DNA of 19,211 nt, taken from contig DASTPP010000101.1 in the NCBI GenBank assembly GCA_035762175.1, positions 1-19,211 of the forward strand, read 5' to 3'. This stretch comes from DASTPP01 sp035762175 (GTDB taxonomy: Bacteria > Myxococcota_A > Polyangia > Polyangiales > Polyangiaceae). A program made the position numbers and the translations under genes. Positions 1 through 7,256 of the stretch are shown here, piece after piece; position 1 is the first letter of the stretch; every line of letters starts with the position of its first letter. The notes under the pieces were generated by a model that had not been told where the DNA came from, made no database searches, and saw nothing but the letters and a program-made list of their open reading frames with translations.

Positions 1-60
1 CGGCTCGCCGCTGGCGCGCCAGGCGCGCACGCGCTCCGCCCAAAGAGACTCGGTCGTCAT
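1..60 (-). CDS. tnpA: IS66-family accessory protein TnpA, N-terminal 20 residues only
   Basis: An ATG at 60 opens a frame that stays open to the window edge and reads MTTESLWAERVRAWRASGEP. The W..RV.AWRASG pattern is what IS66 TnpA proteins show just before their helix-turn-helix. It resembles the AAWKRSGQTAEAYA segment of the second IS66 remnant in this window. TnpA is an accessory protein needed for IS66 transposition beside TnpB and the DDE transposase TnpC. Only a short piece is visible, so the call rests on this motif and on the GTAA element end 79 bp upstream. A weak AGGA-like ribosome site lies upstream. Confidence 0.45.
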   Translation of the reverse strand, partial: MTTESLWAERVRAWRASGEP

Positions 61-139
61 CGCTGTCGAGGTCGTCCTGCCCGCAAGGATGCCCACCGCC
101 GGACGGCCGCGGAAGAACGCGGGTTTATGCAGCGGTTAC
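1..139 (-). mobile_element. IS66-family element, left end, running off the window
   Basis: Read on the minus strand, the element starts at 139 with GTAACCGCTGCATAAACCCG. The GTAA tip is usual for IS66-family ends. A tnpA-like start codon follows 79 bp inside. The end lies exactly where the reading frame of an IS3 transposase fragment begins (140), so this element probably inserted into that older IS. The second IS66 remnant at 4398 has the same layout (GTAA tip, then tnpA about 60 bp in). The other end and the 8-bp target duplication are outside the window, so the boundary is inferred from one side only. Confidence 0.5.
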
Positions 140-644
140 GAAGTACCAGCCCGACTACCCCGGGCGCTTCGACTCGCCGCCCGAGGCGCGCGGCTACCTC
201 GGGGCGTTCTTCGGCTGGCACAACGACGACCACCACCACGAGGGCTTGGCGCTCTTCACGCCCGCCGACGTCTACTTCGGGCGCGTGGCGGACGTGGCTG
301 CGCGGCGGCAGGCGGCGCTCGACGCGGCCTTCGCCGCGCACCCCGAGCGCTTCGTGCGCGGCCGCCCCGTGGTGCCGCTGCCGCCGCGCGAGGTGGCCAT
401 CAACCCGCTCCCCGGGCCGTCGAAGGCCGACGCGCCTTCGGCCCCGGCCATCCCGAGCTCGGAGCCTCCGCCGGAGGCATCCCTCCGCCCGTCGCCTGCG
501 GCCTCGCCAGGCGACCGCGCGCAGCCCTCGTCCAGGGCGGCGCAGCCGGCGAGCGGAGCGAGCGAACCCTTGACGAGGGTGAGCACGGGCGCACGCTCCG
601 GCGCACGACGGGCCTCGCCCTCGCTCCCCGTCACCCCTCCCTAA
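140..644 (+). pseudogene. IS3-family transposase (OrfB), C-terminal fragment
   Basis: The frame opens with KYQPDYPGRFDSPPEARGYL, followed by FFGWHNDDHHHEGLALFTPADVYFGR and LDAAFAAHPERFVRG. This is the typical C-terminal end of IS3-family OrfB integrase-type transposases: the W.N..H.H.G...TPA.V motif that carries the last catalytic Glu, then an ERFV.G.P tail ending in VAINP. The DDE core upstream is missing, because the frame starts exactly at the inferred IS66 end at 139/140. After VAINP a low-complexity Pro/Ala/Ser tail of about 80 residues runs to the stop, longer than usual. The fragment cannot be active. Confidence 0.75.
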
Positions 645-723
645 ATTCGCTTCGACGCTGTCTCATCGTCATTGACAGGTTCCGAGGAGCAGCGCCAGAG
701 ACGCCATCGACCTATGATGCCTA
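645..723 (+). mobile_element. 3' end of the IS3-family remnant
   Basis: Non-coding sequence between the transposase stop and the next gene. It contains TGTCTCATCGTCATTGACAG at 659-678 and ends in a 39-bp sequence (685-723) that recurs perfectly at 19008-19046. IS3 elements usually end in inverted repeats of 20-40 bp shortly after the orfB stop, so 685-723 may be the right terminal repeat of this element. An end near 677 (TTGACA) or 684 is also possible. Confidence 0.4.
685..723 (+). repeat. 39-bp repeat, copy A
   Basis: It begins AGGAGCAGCGCCAGAGACGC and ends CGACCTATGATGCCTA. It is identical to 19008-19046, and similarity fades on both sides. It lies 40 bp after the IS3 transposase stop, which suggests it is an IS terminus. 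On the minus strand it would read MASLALLL, but the frame stops within a few codons here. Confidence 0.85.
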
Positions 724-818
724 ATCCTCCTCGAGCACGCCTCTGGCCCCCAGAGATCGCCTGCGGCTCGGGCAGCGGGGCAGTCGCCTCCGAGCGCAGG
801 GTCACACGCCCCCTGGGT

Positions 819-1562
819 TCAGGGGCAGTTGGGCGCCGACGGCGGGAGGGGGTGCCCCACGACTGCCCAACCGAGCCGGCTGACCTCGATGAGATTCACG
901 TTCATACCAACTTGTTCGCCGTCTCGTATCTCGAGAAGGCAGGTATCGGCCTCGCTCGACCAGTAAATCGATGGCCGGCCGTAGGCCCCCGAAGGCGTCT
1001 GGTAGGGCACCCAGACGGATGCTGGGGTCGCGAAGGTGAGCCCCGCCGGTTCGAACGCGTACGCGGGCGACCAATCGGCGAAGCCGGCGGGCGGAGGCAC
1101 GCTCGTCTCGATGATGCGAATCGTCGTCGGCTCGGCGAGCGCATTCGGCGGGATCCGAAGGGTGATGTCCCAGCCCGCGGCGTCCATAGCCGGTGTGCTG
1201 TCGAGCACGATTTGCCCCCCCTCGGGGCCAATGGTGGCCTCGACCCCCCAGTCGATGCCCACCTGGCAGGTATCACCTTCGACGTGCGCCCCCGGGCGGC
1301 GCGAGCACAGACAGGCGCCCCCCCGAGCGTTCGGGTCGAACGTAGGCGGCGCCGTGAACGCGAAGTCGCAGGAGGTCGAAGCCTGCATCGACGACTGCGG
1401 CCAGTGGCCGGCGGCGCGCCCGTCCGGGTCGAGCGGTCCGAGACCGTCCGGACCGTCCCCCACGGGCTTCACGTTGATCTGGGGGTCGCCGCAACCGAGC
1501 GCGGTAGCAACCAGGCCGGGCGCAAACCATCGTACGAGCGACAACGCAGTTCTCTCCGCCAT
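819..1562 (-). CDS. Probable lipoprotein with ZU5-like / IPPxAL beta domain
   Basis: The protein has 247 residues. The start at 1562 is preferred over an in-frame ATG four codons upstream because GGGAG lies 5 nt before it. Residues 1-24 form a signal with a lipobox-like ATALGC, so Cys24 would be lipidated and the protein held in the envelope. Residues 65-99 hold four cysteines (65, 84, 86, 99) that could form disulfides. Residues about 108-200 carry IGPEGG, then ITLRIPPNALAEPTTIRI and YAFEPAGLTFATPASVWVPY. This pattern is typical of the ZU5-like beta-sandwich segments frequent in myxobacterial surface proteins; binding partners are unknown. The gene lies downstream of the metzincin gene, 172 bp away, with hairpins between them, so it is probably transcribed separately. 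The function is not recognised beyond the domain. Confidence 0.75.
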   Translation of the reverse strand: MAERTALSLVRWFAPGLVATALGCGDPQINVKPVGDGPDGLGPLDPDGRAAGHWPQSSMQASTSCDFAFTAPPTFDPNARGGACLCSRRPGAHVEGDTCQVGIDWGVEATIGPEGGQIVLDSTPAMDAAGWDITLRIPPNALAEPTTIRIIETSVPPPAGFADWSPAYAFEPAGLTFATPASVWVPYQTPSGAYGRPSIYWSSEADTCLLEIRDGEQVGMNVNLIEVSRLGWAVVGHPLPPSAPNCP

Positions 1563-1617
1563 AGGCTCTCCCATCGAGTGTCGACTTGACGGACCTTAGC
1601 AGCCTCTGAGCCCACCC

Positions 1618-1638
1618 GGGGTGGCAATCGGCCACCCC
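1618..1638. terminator. GC hairpin, possible terminator
   Basis: GGGGTGGC-AATCG-GCCACCCC is a perfect 8-bp stem with a 5-nt loop between the metzincin gene and the next minus-strand gene. A second small stem, CCCGAC-CA-GTCGGG, lies at 1707-1720 just past the metzincin stop. Neither has a following T run on the minus strand, so intrinsic termination is only possible, not shown. Confidence 0.3.
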
Positions 1639-1734
1639 GCAGGTGTCGCTCTCGCACCATCTCGCCGCGCAGCCCGGAGGTCGGGGTGACCTACCTGAGC
1701 GTTGACCCCGACCAGTCGGGCAGCGGCGCTAGGT

Positions 1735-3324
1735 TCAGTAGGGCTGGCCGAATTCGACCCCCCCGATGAGCACCGCCCCCTGCTTGTTCAAGGCCCACCA
1801 CGTGCCTTCACTGGGGTTCCAAACGACCATATCTTCTGCCTTACCTTGGTCGATCTTGCCGACGAGCGGAATGTCGCCAACCACCCCCCAGTGCTGCCCT
1901 GTCACGATCGGCGCGCCCTCGACCGTCATGGCGAACCACTCGCCCGTCAAGGGTCGCCACACGGCCAAGTCATCTTTGTCGTCGCCGTCGAAATCGCCCA
2001 CCATCGGCATGTCCCCCAGCTCGCCCCAGTGCAAGATGTGGAACAAGGACGCGCCGCCGGTCGTGATGCCAAACCATTCTCCCGTCGAGGGTCGCCACAT
2101 GGCGAGGTCGTCCTTGCCGTCTTTGTTGAAGTCGCCGATCAAGGGCCGATCGGCAGGTTCGCCCCAATGCTTGAACTCGAACAGCGTCGAACCGGTGACG
2201 GTGCGCCCCCACCACGCCCCGGTCGTGCGGTTCCAGAGGGCGAAGTCGTCGCGATCGTCGTTGTCAAAATCGCCCACGAGGGCGACGTCGGCGTCCACAT
2301 CGACCTTCAATTCGCCCCACTGCGGCCCGTTGACGGAGAGCATGTAAAATTTGCGCTCCCAACGCCGCCAGATGATGAGATCGTCCTTGCCGTCGTCGTT
2401 GAAGTCACCCGTCAGGGACCGGTCGTCGTGGCCGGCCAGGCCCCACACGACCGAGTCGACCCTGGCCTCGAGCGCCAGGGCGTCGATGGCGAACCAAGCG
2501 CAGTTGTCGGGGCGCCACGCGACGAGCTCGTCGCGCCCGTCGCCGTTGAAGTCAGCCAGCAAGGGCACGTCCGAGTGCATCAGCCGAAAGCCGGGGTCGA
2601 CGGCAAAGAACCCCGCGAGTTCGTTGTTCGCGTCGTCGGTCAGGCGAGCCTTGAGGTGGGCCGGCGCCCCCACGCCTCGCTCTACGAACTGGGCGGCCCA
2701 GGCGACATCGTATCGATAAGCACCGTTGTAGTCCCACGAGCTGTCGCATTGCTTCGTCGCCCCCCCACAGTACGCGTCGTGGTCACTGCCGCTCGCGTGC
2801 CGGGCCTCGTGAATGATGGTCGCGGCCCTCTGCGCGACGTTGTTGCTGTAGAAAAATGGCAGGTAAAGCTCCGTCAAGTTGTCGATGATGGGCTCGTTCC
2901 ACGTCGACGCAATGACCCCCGGGGGGCCCTCGCACGACCCGTCGAGTTCATCGATTTTCTTGGGGGCGTAGAGGCCGCCCCACTCGAGAATGTCGCCCTG
3001 ATAGCCGTCGGAGCTATGGTAGTCGGGCGTCGGCGACGAGTAGGTGAGAGCGTAGATCGCGTTCATCGTCCGGGCGAGCGGCAGGTTGACGTTGCACGTG
3101 TTGTCGTGGCCGAAGCCCTCGTTCCAGTTGACCTCGTCGAAGTCGTACGCGTCCCAGAAGTGGTCAAAAAACCACGGCTCGCAAGTGCCGAACGCGCTGT
3201 AGTAAAGGTCGCCGCTGATGCTGGGGTCGAGGGGGTATTGCTGGCCGCACACCTGGGCGTGGGCTTCGCCCGCGGGGCCGAGGGCGAGCAGGGCGGCGGT
3301 CGCGGAAAGTCGAATGGTCTTCAT
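1735..3324 (-). CDS. Secreted metzincin-type metalloprotease candidate with FG-GAP/VCBS repeats
   Basis: The protein has 529 residues. The start at 3324 is chosen because MKTIRLSATAALLALGPAGEAHAQ is a clean Sec signal peptide (cleavage after AHA, about residue 23) and GAGAAG precedes the ATG; the frame remains open 22 codons further upstream. Residues 172-182 read HEARHASGSDH, an exact HExxHxxGxxH zinc signature as in metzincin peptidases, with His172, His176 and His182 as ligands and Glu173 as catalyst. From about residue 256 to the end there are six repeats of the form DFNGDGRDELVAWRP...W, typical of calcium-binding FG-GAP/VCBS propeller blades; the last (KIDQGKAEDMVVW) is degenerate. Six blades could close a propeller for substrate or surface binding. 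The gene follows a HEAT-like lipoprotein gene by 31 bp, probably in one operon. The fold between signal and zinc motif is unrecognised, and peptidase activity is inferred. Confidence 0.8.
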   Translation of the reverse strand: MKTIRLSATAALLALGPAGEAHAQVCGQQYPLDPSISGDLYYSAFGTCEPWFFDHFWDAYDFDEVNWNEGFGHDNTCNVNLPLARTMNAIYALTYSSPTPDYHSSDGYQGDILEWGGLYAPKKIDELDGSCEGPPGVIASTWNEPIIDNLTELYLPFFYSNNVAQRAATIIHEARHASGSDHDAYCGGATKQCDSSWDYNGAYRYDVAWAAQFVERGVGAPAHLKARLTDDANNELAGFFAVDPGFRLMHSDVPLLADFNGDGRDELVAWRPDNCAWFAIDALALEARVDSVVWGLAGHDDRSLTGDFNDDGKDDLIIWRRWERKFYMLSVNGPQWGELKVDVDADVALVGDFDNDDRDDFALWNRTTGAWWGRTVTGSTLFEFKHWGEPADRPLIGDFNKDGKDDLAMWRPSTGEWFGITTGGASLFHILHWGELGDMPMVGDFDGDDKDDLAVWRPLTGEWFAMTVEGAPIVTGQHWGVVGDIPLVGKIDQGKAEDMVVWNPSEGTWWALNKQGAVLIGGVEFGQPY

Positions 3325-3355
3325 AGATTCTTCTCGGGCAAAGGGGCAGGCCGGC

Positions 3356-4168
3356 TCAGCGGGCGGGCAGGTCGACGGGCGAAGGGTCACCGGACGGGGG
3401 CGCCTCGGGCGTCGGGACGGCCAGATCGGTGGCCGTCGCGGGCCGCAGGTCGACCCAGCGCTGCTGGTCCGGGGGCAGCAAGGCGCGAGCCTCTGCCACG
3501 CGCGCGGTCGACCGGCGCCCCGCCGCGAGATACGCTTGGGTCGCCGCCATTTTTACCGGCACGAGCGGCGAACTCAGGGCCCGCCGGAGCGCAGCTGACG
3601 CCTCCGGCGAGCCCGCGATCGCCAGCGATCTCAGGCCGCCGATGGCACGCGCCCGCACGATCTCTTCCTCGCGAACAGACGACTTGCCGTGGGGGGCGGG
3701 AGCCCAGCGCTCGGGCGGCACCTCGCGCTGAACGATCGAGTCGAGCGCCCCCGCGGCTTCGCGCAGTTCGAGCGCCGACAGCGTCCGGACGATGTACCAG
3801 CGTGCCTGATACTGACCCTCTGGGAGGCGGTCGTAGGCGGCCAAGAGCTCGGACGTCACCTCCGAGGGATGCGCCCGCAGGTAAGCAGTGGCGGCAGAAC
3901 GGCTGGCAACGCTCGCCCCTTGCACGCTCAACTCTGCAGCCACGTACGACGCCAGTGCGTTGCCGACGGGCGTCGCCGAAAAGCCAAATGCATTCACAGC
4001 GGGCGGCGCCGTTAGCGAAGCGACCGTCACGCCACCGCCGGCAGGGCTCGGCCCCTCGAGCGCAAGAACGTCACCCCCCGGCGTTTCTTCGGAAGGCGCG
4101 CAAGACGCAGCAAACGGCCCAGCCGAGAGCGCGAGGTAAGCGACAAGACAAACGTATTTCGACGTCAC
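3356..4168 (-). CDS. Lipoprotein with HEAT-like helical repeats
   Basis: The protein has 270 residues, from a GTG start with an excellent GGAGG site 5 nt upstream. Residues 1-23 form a signal peptide with lipobox AASC (Cys23), so it is probably membrane-anchored. After a Gly/Pro/Ala-rich linker, residues about 85-245 are alpha-helical. They show repeats such as VTSELLAAYDRLPEGQYQAR, ELREAAGALDSIVQ, ARAIGGLRSLAIAGSPEASA and LRRALSSPLVPVKMAATQAY, which resemble HEAT or PBS-lyase scaffold repeats used for protein binding. The C-terminus is Pro-rich. It is the first gene of a likely two-gene unit with the metzincin-motif protein, so a role in anchoring, delivering or inhibiting that protein is a reasonable guess but unproven. 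Confidence 0.7.
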   Translation of the reverse strand: MTSKYVCLVAYLALSAGPFAASCAPSEETPGGDVLALEGPSPAGGGVTVASLTAPPAVNAFGFSATPVGNALASYVAAELSVQGASVASRSAATAYLRAHPSEVTSELLAAYDRLPEGQYQARWYIVRTLSALELREAAGALDSIVQREVPPERWAPAPHGKSSVREEEIVRARAIGGLRSLAIAGSPEASAALRRALSSPLVPVKMAATQAYLAAGRRSTARVAEARALLPPDQQRWVDLRPATATDLAVPTPEAPPSGDPSPVDLPAR

Positions 4169-4299
4169 GATGACCTCCGAAAGCGGTGCGCCGTCGCAGC
4201 CCCGTGCTGACGCGCGACCAGAACCCCTCTCGCGCCACAGCGCGTACCGGGGCCCTATGCAACCGTCGTGCCTCCGCCGGGCAGGCCATTCTCAGCCTC

Positions 4300-4381
4300 G
4301 CACCGGCCGGTGCCACCTGGCGAAACCTGGCGGCAGGCCCGCCAGGCGCCACCGCCAGGCGTGTCGCGTTTCGACCTGGCG
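4300..4381. promoter_or_regulatory. Palindrome plus five CCTGGCG motifs upstream of the lipoprotein gene
   Basis: A perfect 14-bp palindrome GCACCGGCCGGTGC (4300-4313) is followed by CCTGGCG at 4316, 4326 and 4375 and its complement CGCCAGG at 4340 and 4353. Sites 2 and 3 form an 8-bp inverted repeat with a 5-nt loop (4326-4346). The cluster lies 130-215 bp upstream of the minus-strand lipoprotein start and just outside the IS66 end. It may be an operator array or an IS66 flank; no binding protein is known. Confidence 0.35.
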
Positions 4382-4457
4382 CGCGGTGCGCCCGGCCGTA
4401 AACCCCTTATGACGAGCCTGGGTGCAGACGCTGCGGGGCGAGCCCAGGCTTCGGGGC

Positions 4458-4856
4458 ATGATCAAGACCGCAGCCCGCTCCGCCCCCGACCCCACCCTCC
4501 GACGTCGCGCCGACGACTGAGCCACCGAGGTGGCCGCCTGGAAGCGCAGCGGCCAGACCGCCGAGGCCTACGCCCACGGACGGCAGATGCATCCCTCGAC
4601 GCTGCGCTGGTGGGCCTCGCGCCTCGCCCGCGCGGCCGGCGCCGACTCGCTCCCGCCGCAGGCGCAGGCCGGCGCCGAGGTGACCTTCCTGCCCTTGCGT
4701 GTCGTGGCCCCGACCCCCGCCTCGCCCGACGTGCCTGACGCCTTGCACGCCGAGGTCGTGCTCCCGGGAGGCCGCTCGGTCCGCCTTCGCGGCGAGCTCA
4801 CGCTCGACCAGTTCGTCCGCCTGCTCGACGCGCTCGAGGCGAGGCCGTCGTGCTGA
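4458..4856 (+). pseudogene. tnpA: IS66 tnpA with an in-frame TGA
   Basis: The ATG at 4458 opens MIKTAARSAPDPTLRRRADD, then hits TGA at 4518-4520 (codon 21). The same frame continues without a gap as ATEVAAWKRSGQTAEAYAHG and MHPSTLRWWASRLARA, the TnpA helix-turn-helix region, and ends LDQFVRLLDALEARPSC at 4856. IS66 TnpA proteins often have a Trp at this place (ADxWxxEVAAW), and TGG to TGA is a single change, so this looks like a nonsense mutation. A GTG at 4530 could restart translation and give 108 residues. The gene overlaps the tnpB start, the usual IS66 order. Confidence 0.65.
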
Positions 4857-4900
4857 CCTTGCCGCCCAGCGTTTCGATTTACGTCGCCGCCCAGCCGGGT
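4850..4900 (+). pseudogene. tnpB: IS66 tnpB, N-terminal fragment
   Basis: A GTG at 4850 overlaps the tnpA stop by 7 nt and reads VLTLPPSVSIYVAAQP. This matches the conserved start of IS66 TnpB, which continues with DMRKSFDGL in intact copies. After QP at about 4897 the family pattern is lost and the frame ends 21 codons later, so the gene was cut by the next element. Confidence 0.6.
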
Positions 4901-5757
4901 GCAGTTCTCGGGGCAATTACGCGAGTTTACGCGCTCGCGGCAGGTTGAAAAAGGGTACGGGCGGACGCAGAAGACGTCTTGCCAAACTCCCTCCACCCCC
5001 GCCGTGCCGCCATGACCTCTACGCCGCTTCCCGCCGTCGTTCAAGCCGTCTACCGCGCCCTCGCCCCCGTGTTGCCTTCGCTCTTCCGAGACCGCGCGCT
5101 CGCCTCGACGCTCGGCGAGCTCGACCGGCCGCTTTGCGAGAGCGTGCTCGAGGGGGCGCGCCAGGCCTTCGAGCGCGAACTCGAGGCCCGCCTCAGGGCG
5201 CCGCCCTCGGCCCGCGCGTTCGTCGTGCACAGTGCCCTCGGCCGGTTGACGCTGCGCGCCGACGGGCCCGAGGCCTTCGCTGGCGCCGGCCTTCGCCACG
5301 GCTGCACGCCGGCGGTGCGCGAGCAGGCTGCCTTCTTCGTCGCCCAAGGCACCGCGCGCGAGGCGCGCGAAGGCCTAACTCTCTTCCGCGCGAGTGTGCC
5401 GAGCGAGAGCACGATCAAGCGCGTGGCGACCGAGTAAGGCGAGGCCTTCGCGGCCCTGTGGAGCGAGCGCGCCGGCGAGCTCGTGGGCTCGACGCTCAAG
5501 GCGCTCGGACCCGACGTCGCGCTCGTCACGGTCTCGGCCGACGGAGCCATGGTGCCCATGCGCCAGGAGGAGCCGGCGGCGCGCGCCTGGCGCGAAGCGC
5601 GCCTCGGCACGGTGACGTTGTACGGAACGCCCGACCCGGCGCGCCCGCGCACGGTCACCGTGCACGACGACGGCGGCGAGCCGTCGCTCGAACGCGTCGG
5701 GCTCGAGCGCCCTCGGCTCGCCACCTTTGTCGTCACCGCCATGCCCGCCGCCGACGG

Positions 5758-5768
5758 GCCCAAAGGCC
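5758..5768 (+). repeat. IS4 target-site duplication, left copy (GCCCAAAGGCC)
   Basis: Identical to 7246-7256 on the other side of the IS4 element. Confidence 0.92.
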
Positions 5769-7245
5769 CACCCCTCTCAAGGTGTTTCCGCACTGCGGAT
5801 CGGTTCAGGGGTTCGGCCAGGCGCTGGCGGCTACGATGCCGCCATGCTGGACGAAGTCTTCGAGCGATTTGCCGAGCAGTGCCCCGTCGCCATCCTGGCG
5901 CGCCTGGGCTTGCAGCGGGCGCTGAGCGCCGACTGGGTCGACGAGGTCTTCGAGCAGCACCGCCGCACCCAGTACACGCGCGAGCTGCTCTTCTCCACCG
6001 TCGTCGACCTGATGAGCCTGGTGGCCCTCGGCCTGCGGCCGTCGTTGCACGCCGCCGCGCAGAAAGTACGCGACTTGCCCGTCTCGCTCGCGGCGCTCTA
6101 CGACAAGGTCAACCACGTCGAGCCGTCCGTCGTGCGGGCGCTGGTGCGCGGCAGCGCCGAGCGGCTCGCGCCCGTGATGGCGCCCTTGCGTCAGGGCGCC
6201 GCGCCCTGGTTGCCCGGCTACCGGGTGCGCGTGGTCGACGGCAACCACCTGCCGGCCAGCGAGAAGCGCCTGCGGCCGCTGCACGGCTTGCGCGGCGCGG
6301 CGCTGCCGGGCCATTCGCTGGTCGTCTTCGACCCGGACGCGGGCTTGGTGGTGGACGTGCTGCCGTGCGAGGACGGGCACGCCAGTGAGCGCGGCCCCTG
6401 GATGGCGCGGCTCGCAGCCGCTGAGCCGGGCGAGCTGTGGCTCGGCGACCGCAACTTCTGCACGCGCGCGGCGCTGCGCCTGGGGCACGCGCGCGGCAGC
6501 GCGCTCTTGCTGCGCGAGCACGGCGCCAACGCCCGGCCCGCCCCCGCCGGCGCCCGACGCCGGGTCGGGCGCGTGGAGACGGGCGTGGTCTACGAGCAGC
6601 CTGTCACGATCCCGCTCGACGACGAGGGCGACGGGGGCGAGGTGCTGCGCCTGCGGCGCGTCGAGATCGAACTGAACGCGCCGACCGAGGACGGCGACAC
6701 GACCGTGCGGCGGCTGACGACGTTGCCGGCGGACGTGACGGCCAAGGCGGTGGCGCGGCTGTACCGAAAGCGCTGGACGATCGAAGGGTTGTTCGCCCGG
6801 CTCGAGGCGGCCCTGACGAGCGAGGTGCGCACGCTCGGCTACCCGCGCGCGGCGCTGCTGGCCTTCGCCCTGGCCGTCGTGGCGTACAACGTGCTGAGCG
6901 TCATCGAGGCCGCCGTGGCCGCGGCCCACGACTTGGAGGCCGAGGGGATCGAGGTGTCGACCTACTACGTGGCCGACGACGTGCGGGCGCACTACCTGGG
7001 GATGCTGGTGGCGGTCCCGGCGGCGTGGTGGGCCGCCGCCTTCGACGCCCAGTCGCCGGCCACGTTGGCGCGGACGTTGCGGCGGCTGGCCGCGCGCGTC
7101 GACCCCAAGACGCTGGGCAAGCATCCGCGCGGTCCGAAGGCGAGCAAGCCCAAGGGGTATGCGCCCCGGGCGGCCGTCGAGCAGCATGTCGCGACGGCCC
7201 GGGTTTTGCGCGGGCGCCCTATCTCATGACACCTTGAGAGGGGTG
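5769..7245 (+). mobile_element. Complete IS4-family insertion sequence, 1,477 bp
   Basis: Both ends are visible. The left end CACCCCTCTCAAGGTGT (5769-5785) is the exact reverse complement of the right end (7229-7245), a perfect 17-bp inverted repeat. GCCCAAAGGCC is directly repeated just outside (5758-5768 and 7246-7256), an 11-bp target duplication as expected for IS4. It contains one transposase gene whose stop codon touches the right repeat. The intact ends and duplication point to a recent insertion. Confidence 0.93.
5844..7229 (+). CDS. IS4-family transposase
   Basis: The protein has 461 residues. The ATG at 5844 gives MLDEVFERFAEQCPVAILAR, a typical IS4 start; the frame is open further upstream into the IS end but has no better start. 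Catalytic regions of the RNase-H-like DDE domain are present: Asp132 in VVDGNHLP, Asp202 in WLGDRNFCT, and Glu314 in YRKRWTIEGLF, which fits the IS4 Y-x2-R-x3-E signature. The usual downstream Lys of the YREK motif is a Glu here (residue 321). A beta-strand insertion lies between the second Asp and the Glu, as in IS4/Tn5-type enzymes. Length and gene-to-element ratio are normal. It cuts and pastes its own element through the 17-bp ends and looks intact. Confidence 0.92.
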   Translation: MLDEVFERFAEQCPVAILARLGLQRALSADWVDEVFEQHRRTQYTRELLFSTVVDLMSLVALGLRPSLHAAAQKVRDLPVSLAALYDKVNHVEPSVVRALVRGSAERLAPVMAPLRQGAAPWLPGYRVRVVDGNHLPASEKRLRPLHGLRGAALPGHSLVVFDPDAGLVVDVLPCEDGHASERGPWMARLAAAEPGELWLGDRNFCTRAALRLGHARGSALLLREHGANARPAPAGARRRVGRVETGVVYEQPVTIPLDDEGDGGEVLRLRRVEIELNAPTEDGDTTVRRLTTLPADVTAKAVARLYRKRWTIEGLFARLEAALTSEVRTLGYPRAALLAFALAVVAYNVLSVIEAAVAAAHDLEAEGIEVSTYYVADDVRAHYLGMLVAVPAAWWAAAFDAQSPATLARTLRRLAARVDPKTLGKHPRGPKASKPKGYAPRAAVEQHVATARVLRGRPIS

Positions 7246-7256
7246 GCCCAAAGGCC
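7246..7256 (+). repeat. IS4 target-site duplication, right copy (GCCCAAAGGCC)
   Basis: Identical to 5758-5768. Removing the element and one copy rejoins the ISKra4-like frame. Confidence 0.92.

Larger units (their letters stand above)
4398..4900 (+). mobile_element. IS66-family remnant (left end, tnpA, start of tnpB)
   Basis: The left end is placed at 4398 (GTAAACCCCTTATGACGAGC), a GTAA tip 60 bp before tnpA. It contains a disrupted tnpA and the first about 16 codons of tnpB, then sequence identity to IS66 stops and an ISKra4-like element begins. TnpC and the right end are absent. The element is dead. Confidence 0.6.

Noticed and set aside
810..825. CCCCTG-GGTT-CAGGGG as a terminator of the 819-1562 gene
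   Set aside because: The stop codon lies in its loop, the stem is only 6 bp and there is no T run.
1702..4173. An 823-codon open frame on the plus strand
   Set aside because: It lies antisense to the metzincin and HEAT-lipoprotein genes, which have signal peptides, ribosome sites and domain motifs. Its product is Val/Arg/Pro-rich with no motif; high GC keeps antisense frames open.
4300..4316. TGGCAC-like -24 element upstream of the HEAT lipoprotein on the minus strand
   Set aside because: The GC that would be the -12 element is one base too far and the TT is replaced by GG. The sequence is better seen as a palindrome.
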